Below, one piece after another: positions 7,501 to 12,603 of a stretch of DNA of 12,603 bases (within the stretch, counting starts at the first letter, position 1; the number at the start of each line of letters is the position of its first letter). The position numbers were made by a program, and so were the translations under genes. This DNA comes from Cyclostephanos tholiformis (Eukaryota; Bacillariophyta; Thalassiosirophyceae; Thalassiosirales; Thalassiosiraceae). Location: contig JALLPB010000833.1 of NCBI GenBank assembly GCA_036939975.1, positions 1 through 12,603 of the forward strand, read 5' to 3'. Under the pieces are notes generated by a model that saw only the letters and a list, made by a program, of their open reading frames with translations, was not told where the DNA came from and did not search any database.

Positions 7501-8671
7501 GACCTTTTGCAATCCTGCTTCGTTGATAGCGCGGATGACCCTGTAGTTGAGAATGGATCTGTTCCTTCGTGGAAACTTTCCACCCGAAATAGAGACTTGG
7601 CGCGCAAAGAAATGGAATCAATAGTTTTCAACGAGTTGGTGGATATAACGGAGCCAGGTGACAAGCTTTCGTGGAGTGAGCAAGAGTGCGATAAGCTCCT
7701 GAAGTCACTACGTCATACGGTGAGTTTGTGGCGGTGTGGCAGAGGGCTTTTTTCTGACAACTAACAGAAACGTTCTCTCATTTTTGACGCGCCAATTTTC
7801 CTAGTCGGACGCCAAGCATATGGGTTATTTCGTAGAGATGAATTTCCCTCCCGACTACACTGCCTTCATCTCAAAACCAATAGCATTAGACAAGTGTAGA
7901 GAGAAACTTCGTGAAAGAAAATATAAAACGATAGGTGAATTGGTTTTTGATTTGCGACTCATATTTTCGAACGCACTCAAATACAATGAAGGCGCAAGGC
8001 ACCTCAGCAAAGTTTCGGGAATGGCGTATGGTTCTGCCATCCATATGTCTGGCAAGCTAGAGGCTGCGATCGACAAAATGCTACTTACCGTCAGTGATAG
8101 AATTGGAAGGGAGCGAATCGACGCTATCACTTCTCAACGTGAAATAGAAGCGAGGGAAAGAGCAGAGGAGGAGCAGAGGAAACTCCTATGGGAGAAGGAA
8201 AATCCTGGTTCAAGGGTGGAAGTGAAGACCAGACTGCGTATTGTTAACCAGCGCTCGCATCGTAGGAAGATAACTGACTTTGAGTTTCCCTTCTATGACG
8301 AAGAAAATGACCATGAGGAGTCGCACACTGACTCGATGCAGTATTGGAAGGCTCTGTACGAAAAACAACGAGAAGCGCGTGCAAACTCGCAGGAAATCGC
8401 TTTGACTATTGGAACACGCGTTTGTAGACGACTTCAGGAGAGGGCTGTTGCCAAGGCGAGAGCCGATCAAGTATATAAAGAGCAGCTCAGTAGCATTCGT
8501 AGTGATCAATCTAGGATGAACGCAAAAAAAGTAGACACGTCGGGCGAAGTTCTTTCTAAATCAGCTTTTGTTTTGGCAGCATTGAATGATGTTAGCAGAA
8601 GGCAGATCAAGATGTCCATACAACAACCGACAAAGCTAAAGCGAAAATTGGCTCTGAAATCTTTTGAATGA
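4578..8671 (+). CDS. Six-bromodomain (polybromo-like) chromatin protein, six exons
   Basis: Probably a nuclear reader of acetyl-lysine on histones, perhaps part of a remodelling complex, by analogy with polybromo/RSC proteins. My splice model: exons 4578-5449, 5580-5911, 6012-6500, 6582-6705, 6774-7719, 7805-8671; total 3630 bases, 1209 residues, all phases matching. Bromodomains and their acetyl-lysine Asn: BD1 about 5-105 (N83), BD2 238-345 (N318), BD3 356-465 (His446 replaces Asn), BD4 497-613 (N586), BD5 735-848 (N818), BD6 883-1015 (N982). Each has the P-M/V-D-like ZA turn and the helix-B segment ending in aromatic-N, and most domains are split by an intron. A Gly/Lys-rich linker joins BD1 and BD2, a Lys/Ser/Pro-rich linker joins BD4 and BD5, and a charged, probably coiled-coil tail follows BD6. 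No BAH, HMG or ATPase domain was seen. In-frame TAA codons upstream fix the start. Exon 1 looks more GC-rich than the later exons. Confidence 0.88.
5450..5579 (+). other. Intron 1 of the bromodomain gene
   Basis: 130 bases, GTAAGAG donor and CCAAG acceptor. Splicing restores S-S-K-L-D-K-N-Q-Y across the BD2 helix A-helix B boundary; without it the frame stops at TAA 5451-5453. Confidence 0.88.
5912..6011 (+). other. Intron 2 of the bromodomain gene
   Basis: 100 bases, GTAATAG donor and CCAAAG acceptor. Splicing joins KYPE-G-YLEKVKKP, reconstructing the ZA loop of BD3; read-through hits TGA. Confidence 0.85.
6501..6581 (+). other. Intron 3 of the bromodomain gene (in-frame, 81 bases)
   Basis: Perfect GTAAGT donor and a CCCCGCAG acceptor. 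Removal gives S-G-V-Y-A-T-P-E-D-F, a canonical bromodomain segment in BD4. Its length is a multiple of three and it has no in-frame stop, so retention would add 27 residues. A nearer TTCAG at 6557-6561 would shift the frame. Confidence 0.8.
6706..6773 (+). other. Intron 4 of the bromodomain gene
   Basis: 68 bases, GTAAGA donor, possible branch site TCTAATG and GATGAAG acceptor. The acceptor was chosen because it is the one that keeps phase and gives K-I-F-R-K-L-F-A-E-K, a plausible end of BD4; the stronger-looking GCAG at 6784-6787 gives the wrong phase. Confidence 0.75.
7720..7804 (+). other. Intron 5 of the bromodomain gene
   Basis: 85 bases, consensus GTGAGT donor and a pyrimidine-rich TTTTCCTAG acceptor, phase 0. 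Splicing joins the first helix of BD6 (SLRHT) to SDAKHMGYF and the rest of the domain. Confidence 0.88.
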
Positions 8672-9270
8672 GCCAGTGATCTGCTGGAATCCTTTGGCCC
8701 GATTTTTCGTGTCAATCTCCTCTGAATATTTTTTTAGAGAGGAGATCAGATTCACATTTTTTACTGTTTCCTACGTGGCAATTACGATGATCGTCATTGA
8801 GAGGAGCGCTTTGTGCCCCATCTCCAATAATTACTTATACCGAAACGATAAACACGCCTGGGGCCTCGAAGATAATATAACCAGCCATGACGATGCTCTC
8901 CCCTTAAAGACGGTGGTGATTTGTCGTCGCCGTCGAACTACTCCTCGCGTGCGGTGGCATCCGCGTTGCGGGCGGGCGTTAACGACGGCGACGGCGCAAA
9001 CGACTTCTCATAACTTAATCGAGGCCGATGCGGGCGTGATGACGAATGGATCGAATTGTATACTACAGAAGACGACGTCACGTCCATCGACGCGACGGCC
9101 GACATCGCCCACTAGAAACCCTACGAACAAACATGCCTCGCGCAATCCTGTAAGTTTTCTAGACCTCGTCGCCCGGTCCCCTCCATCCATCGTGTCCGCC
9201 CTACCACGCAACATCGCCGTTCATCCATCCATACTTACTGCTACTATTCACGAACCGCGACGTCCACGCC
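8672..9270. other. Intergenic stretch without a supportable gene
   Basis: This follows the bromodomain stop codon and should contain its 3' UTR. A plus-strand frame is open through much of it (8664-9497), but it starts inside the bromodomain gene, is Arg/Thr/Pro-rich and has no recognisable domain, so I treat it as chance. No AATAAA and no RNA gene were seen. Confidence 0.5.
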
Positions 9271-9273
9271 AAC

Positions 9274-9340
9274 GCGCATGCGCATCTTTCCGCGGCGGGT
9301 GTGTTCTATACTTTCCGCGGCGGGTGTGTTCTATATATAC
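9274..9340 (+). promoter_or_regulatory. Candidate promoter: GCGCATGCGC palindrome, 25-bp repeat and TATA-like stretch
   Basis: The perfect palindrome GCGCATGCGC (9274-9283) is followed by the 25-base duplication and by CTATATATAC at about 9331-9340. An ATG lies at 9393. The palindrome matches the core of the metazoan NRF-1 site, but there is no reason to assume that factor here. The direction (plus) is inferred from the TATA position and is uncertain. Confidence 0.3.
9286..9335. repeat. Perfect 25-bp tandem duplication
   Basis: Two identical adjacent 25-base copies (9286-9310 and 9311-9335), each beginning CTTTCCGCGG and ending TTCTATA. The second copy runs into TATATAC, making a TATA-like element. 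Confidence 0.9.
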
Positions 9341-9557
9341 CGCTCACATTGCCCTCCCTCGCTTCCTTCAGCCATCCCCCGTCCCGAGCTCCATGCCGAC
9401 ATCCCAACCCACGACGGCTGTTCGACATTCACAGACTATCGCCAATAATACCGCGAAGGAGGGTAAGGGAGAAATTATCCTCGAAGGAAAGCAGTGATCG
9501 ATCATTGACATCGGCTCGATTTTGGGTCCGATCAACGTTGACGATGACGGATCGTCG

Positions 9558-9926
9558 ATGATCGACTGTATTGCTCCATTGCCGTCCGCGTCATTCTTGC
9601 CATGCAATCGTAGGACGATATCAAATATCCTTGCAACGAAAATGGTATGCCATATTTCATCAAGGTTCCTACCGTCAAAAAAGATCACCTCAATCCGTTA
9701 GTTGAACGGGGAGTGAAAGAGTCGAGACTTCTCGTCTCACGGGGTCGACACCGACTGCGAGGAGGAGGAGGAGGAGCGGTCCGGTGGACAACGAGAGGAG
9801 GAGGAGGAGGAGTGCGATCATTACGATTATGTTGATGCATACGATGGAGTAGGATCGTGGGTGGTGGAGGGGAAACATGATGGCGTTTATCAATTAGACA
9901 AATACGATGGTCATATCAAAACTTAG
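9558..9926 (+). CDS. Possible small two-exon acidic protein (weak candidate)
   Basis: No family recognised. Proposed exons 9558-9644 and 9720-9926 would give 97 residues. The intron 9645-9719 has a GTATGC donor and GAAAG acceptor, and phases match (0/0). The second exon encodes two Glu runs (E5 and E6, from GAG repeats) and a Tyr/Asp-rich C-terminus (CDHYDYVDAYDGVGSW) ending in TAG. The first-exon frame stays open upstream to 9498 and, beyond a single TGA (9495-9497), on to an ATG at 9393. The antisense strand is also partly open (9368-9688), so the direction is not secure. Splice choice is by eye only. Confidence 0.25.
9760..9812. repeat. Two GAG trinucleotide repeat blocks
   Basis: GAG/GGA repeats at about 9760-9776 and 9793-9812. 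They encode Glu runs in one plus frame and Gly runs in another, so they do not by themselves favour a coding frame. Confidence 0.75.
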
Positions 9927-10053
9927 AGGGTAAATCATATGATGACAATCAATGTAACATCGAGTTACCAACTCCGCCGAATAAACTCTTGAACCAACCA
10001 TATGTATGAGGATGTATAGGTGCAGCCAATGCCACGAAGTTGAGTCGCAGGTA
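9927..10053. other. Short spacer at the compositional boundary
   Basis: No gene is seen. This is about where the GC-rich, gene-dense left part gives way to the AT-richer right part. No clear terminal inverted repeat or target-site duplication was recognised. Confidence 0.4.
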
Positions 10054-11366
10054 TCACTCCCATCTGGTTCTGTTCCGCGACTGTGAATGCCTTCCTTTTC
10101 TTTGCAACGCCCTCTTCGAATTAGGGACTATTTTTTTGGGAGACCATGCCATGTGAGGCCACTGTCGGTGATACTCACTGGTCTTATCATAAATATCAAT
10201 ATAATGGGTCGATTTTAATTCTTCAAATAACTTCTTCAATCTTTTTTTTGAAGGATTGTCTGTAACAAAAATATGTTTCCCCATATGTTTCCCCTGCACA
10301 ATTAGTTCGATTTGTCTCTCGCATCGATTCTTGCGATCACGTTCAATGAACTCCGGCTGTTGAAATGGATGCTGACCATTAGCACTCAATTTGATGTGTC
10401 TCCTTCTTTGATTCTCGCATTCAAGTTCGATGAACTCCGGCTGTTGAAAATTATGCTGACCAATAGCACTCAATTCAAGGAGACGAACACTGTTCCTTTT
10501 GTTCTGTTTCCATGCAGCAAGTTTCATCAGCTCAAATGACTGCGTATCCCCAGCAGCATTGATAATATTAGCAGCTTCTTGGCATGAATCAGCATAGCCA
10601 AAGAAGGAACAAATCAATGTATTAATTTCATCCCAAATAATAGCATAGCCAGGGGTATTTGCATTGCGATATTGAGGATTCAGTAGAGCCTTCGGGTGGC
10701 AGCAGGTGATATACTTCTTTTCGTCATAGGTTGCCAAGATGAACTTCCCATCGTTATTGGCTAGATACAGGTTGAAATTGGCCTCACCACCAAATAAGGT
10801 GCAATCGAACAAAGCTGATCCTTTTCTGTGATGTTGAATATGCTGACCAAAAAGAAGAAATATGCATCCATTATCTCATAAACATCATCATTGCTGAAGA
10901 TATCAGCTTGCAATCCATTGTATGGGAATGCATATGGAGAGAAATTCAGCATCATGCATCATTTTTTTTAATTGTTCTTTCCAACCAATTGGCAAACAAG
11001 CTGCCAGCAAGTCAATCGTAGATCTTCATTTGATCGAGATGCAGTAGCAGGATGTAGATCATCACTTAATGAATTAGATAACTCAGTTGGATTATAATGC
11101 ATGAGGAGGGCAAGAATCCTTTTGTCATGAAGATTCCATTGATCTGACCAGGGAAGACTTGGTGGAACTAATCTTAGTTCTGATCCATTGACAGTATGTT
11201 TCCCATCAAAGACAGGGATGAAGTTAAGCCACAACTTCCAAATGTACACCAGAACAGGGTGGTATTTCCCCTCTTCATCCCAATTTTGTGGGACTAATGG
11301 AGTCATTGTACAAGATGCAATGATGTCTGGCAAATGCTGAGTGGTGGTCGAACCTGCTTCTTGTTG
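10054..11366 (-). pseudogene. Unrecognised minus-strand gene, interrupted (three open blocks)
   Basis: Three open blocks lie in series on the minus strand. Block 1 (11366-10968) includes P-S-L-P-W-S-D-Q-W-N-L-H-D-K and reads like real protein, with no ATG before MTPLVP. Block 2 (from ATG 10955) is in the same frame as block 1 but separated by a TAA and a TGA within 15 bases. Block 3 (to 10054) is shifted by one base relative to block 2; one extra A in the A4 run at 10822-10825 would join them. Block 3 has F-N-L-Y-L-A-N-N-D-G, two 28-residue repeats, and a basic C-terminus rich in K/R. No known domain was recognised. It may be a decayed gene, a multi-exon gene whose introns I cannot place, or a consensus-error-damaged one. 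Codon use looks unlike the left-hand genes. Confidence 0.45.
10315..10482 (-). repeat. 84-bp (28-residue) in-frame tandem repeat
   Basis: Two imperfect 84-base units (10482-10399 and 10398-10315). Each encodes an L-S-A-x-G-Q-H-x-F-Q-Q-P-E-F-I-E core and ends in a basic stretch. A third, degenerate unit may start after 10315 (IELIVQGKH). DNA conservation is strongest around CTCCGGCTGTTGAA on the plus strand. Confidence 0.8.
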
Positions 11367-11550
11367 TTACTCTTCTTTTGCTCTTTCGCAGGGGTGTGAG
11401 TGAAGACTGGCAGTACAAACAATGGCAAGGCTAGGATACCATTGAGTACCACCAAGCAGAGATACCGTGGACTCACCAATGCTGCATAGACAAAGGACAA
11501 GCGGCCAAGTAGACAATTAAACAACAACCAAACAGTGGCGAAAATGATGA
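11367..11550 (-). pseudogene. Hydrophobic reading-frame fragment with membrane-like segments
   Basis: A minus-strand frame open from about 11545 has no ATG. It encodes two hydrophobic stretches (IFATVWLLFNCLLG and LCLVVLNGILALPLFVLPVF) followed by a Lys/Asn-rich segment (KEQKKSNNKKQ). It runs into the block described at 10054-11366 but in a different frame. A GTGAGT inside it could be a donor. This is a possible broken upstream exon of that gene, or an unrelated membrane-protein remnant. Confidence 0.3.
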
Positions 11551-11739
11551 GGCAAGATTAATATTGCTTTATTTACTAAAATGAAAATATAGAATTTTAA
11601 ATGCAGCAAGGAAGTGATAATCCGCCATGCCCTCACCCTACATCCCCCCCACCTATATGCCACCATAATCAATAATCGATTCATCATATCCCCCCCCTTC
11701 ATCACCTTCATTGCCATTTTTGCCCGTCACGACCAGTGT

Positions 11740-12475
11740 TCAATGTTTGTGCCCCAGGGCATATTCCCGTTTGGGCTGGCCCTCTCCTGCCTCCTGAAGT
11801 GTGGCTACGACGACACATGGGGGTTGTTTTGACCGGTTGTTGCCACCACCATGCATCTGTTCCTGCTTGTTAGAATGTTCATAGATTGAATGGGGGGCAT
11901 CGACACATTGCGTCAAGTGGTGTTGCATGTGCTCTCCTCATCCACCACCACCAATCATGCCGGAGTACTGCTTTGGCATCACAAAGATGTTATGGAGGGT
12001 GCAGCTACCCCTCTTTGTCAAGATGCTTAGCACTTAGCAGGTTGCTAAGGATTAGCATTCTGTTGCTGTACGATCATTGGGGCTTGCCAATACCATTCCA
12101 TCGGAGGCTGATGTATGTCATTGGGAGGATGATAGGCTGCCCATGTCTTCCTCGTCAATTTTGGATGATCAGATGATGATGGGAGAATGGTTTGATGGTC
12201 TAGTGGTCTGATTCAAAAGTTTTTTTTTCTTCCTCTCTACCCCGTCCCCAGCCTTCTTTGCCCAATGATGCCCTTGAAATCACTGCCCCCTTGTGACATT
12301 AATGAGCATCTCATCCTTGCATCTTCTTGCCACCCAAAGAGACTCCCCTGGGAGAGGATGATATCATGATGCAGCCCAAAGAGATGCTGGGAGAGATTAG
12401 CGGAGGGGGCGGCATGGGAGCAGACACAGAGGGAGACATCATCGACATACTCAAACTACCGTATATGTCGGGGGA
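11740..12475 (-). pseudogene. Decayed minus-strand coding sequence, Pro/Gln/His-rich
   Basis: Several minus-strand blocks in shifting frames read like protein. One is Ser/Pro-rich (MSPSVSAPMPPPPLISP, about 12450-12305). Another has WAAYHPPNDIHQPP and WYWQAPMIVQQQNANP, ending in a TAG, then CAA CCT. A third has MPKQYSGMIGGGG, a single TGA, then QHHLTQCVDAPHSIYEHSN and on to a TGA at 11740. Frameshifts and stops throughout suggest a dead gene. No domain was recognised. A minus-strand AATAAA at 11568-11573 could be its polyadenylation signal. An alternative plus-strand frame (about 12300-12554) overlaps the right part and cannot be ruled out. Confidence 0.3.
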
Positions 12476-12554
12476 TAAGCATCAACTAATGTTCCAGGGT
12501 GTGACAGCTAAATCGGTCCGACCGCTGATTCTCTCTACAGTACTTTTATTTTGA
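12303..12554 (+). other. Uncertain plus-strand open frame near the right edge
   Basis: This frame is open for about 80 codons with no early ATG; the first Met is in the GEDDIMMQPKEM segment. It is acidic and Gly-rich, includes M-G-A-D-T-E-G-D-I-I-D-I-L-K-L-P-Y, and stops in an AT-rich tail. It is antisense to the Ser/Pro-rich block on the minus strand. No family recognised. Confidence 0.2.
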
Positions 12555-12603
12555 GGTGTACTGAGTTAGCGTAGGAATTAAAAGTCTAAAATAGAGAAAT
12601 TGG

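Noticed and set aside
8664..9497. 277-codon plus-strand ORF after the bromodomain gene
   Set aside because: It begins inside the bromodomain stop region, has Arg/Thr/Pro-rich composition typical of noncoding GC-rich DNA, crosses the tandem repeat and TATA-like stretch, and shows no domain.
11614..12176. Plus-strand ORFs of 72 and 96 codons in the right-hand region
   Set aside because: No domain and irregular composition; the antisense frames look more protein-like.
12197..12214. GGTCTAGTGGTCTGATTC resembles the D-arm/A-box of a tRNA-Pro and is followed by a T9 run
   Set aside because: Only about 18 bases match; there is no anticodon arm, T-arm or acceptor pairing, and it lies within a region that reads as decayed minus-strand coding sequence. 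Best taken as coincidence.

Overview
This is a eukaryotic nuclear window, most likely from a diatom or a related stramenopile microalga. That assignment is an inference from gene content (a wax-ester-synthase/DGAT, a mitochondrial PDK/BCKDK-type kinase and a six-bromodomain protein), short GT-AG introns of 68-130 bases, and compact, closely spaced genes. No rRNA, tRNA, CRISPR array or bacterial operon signal was seen.

Layout. The left 9 kb is gene-dense and GC-rich. From the left edge: the first exon of a RING-finger gene (minus, 181-412) whose intron carries a 12-base minisatellite; a slippage-prone shared upstream region (413-833) with GAY repeats, G13 and G24 runs and a GC palindrome; a PDK/BCKDK-family mitochondrial protein kinase (plus, 834-2168) with a G28 run inside its coding sequence; and, convergent with it, a WS/DGAT acyltransferase (minus, 2274-4334). 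A 243-base divergent intergenic segment then leads into a six-exon gene (plus, 4578-8671). Its spliced reading frame sums to exactly 3630 bases (1209 residues) and encodes six consecutive bromodomains and a charged C-terminal tail. It resembles the bromodomain half of metazoan polybromo, without the BAH and HMG parts.

The region 8672-9990 is mostly intergenic. It contains a perfect 25-base tandem duplication next to a TATA-like stretch, and a weak candidate for a small two-exon acidic protein (9558-9926). From about 9.95 kb to the right edge the character changes. The sequence looks more AT-rich and less codon-biased, and it is full of broken or unrecognised minus-strand reading frames. These include one with a 28-residue in-frame tandem repeat and another with membrane-like segments. 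This looks like a decayed lineage-specific or selfish element, but no transposase, integrase or reverse-transcriptase motif was found, so its class is open.

Functional links. The kinase (control of mitochondrial 2-oxoacid dehydrogenases) and the WS/DGAT (neutral-lipid synthesis) both touch acyl-CoA metabolism. The bromodomain and RING genes are regulatory. Nothing in the sequence shows that neighbours act together beyond possible shared divergent promoters.
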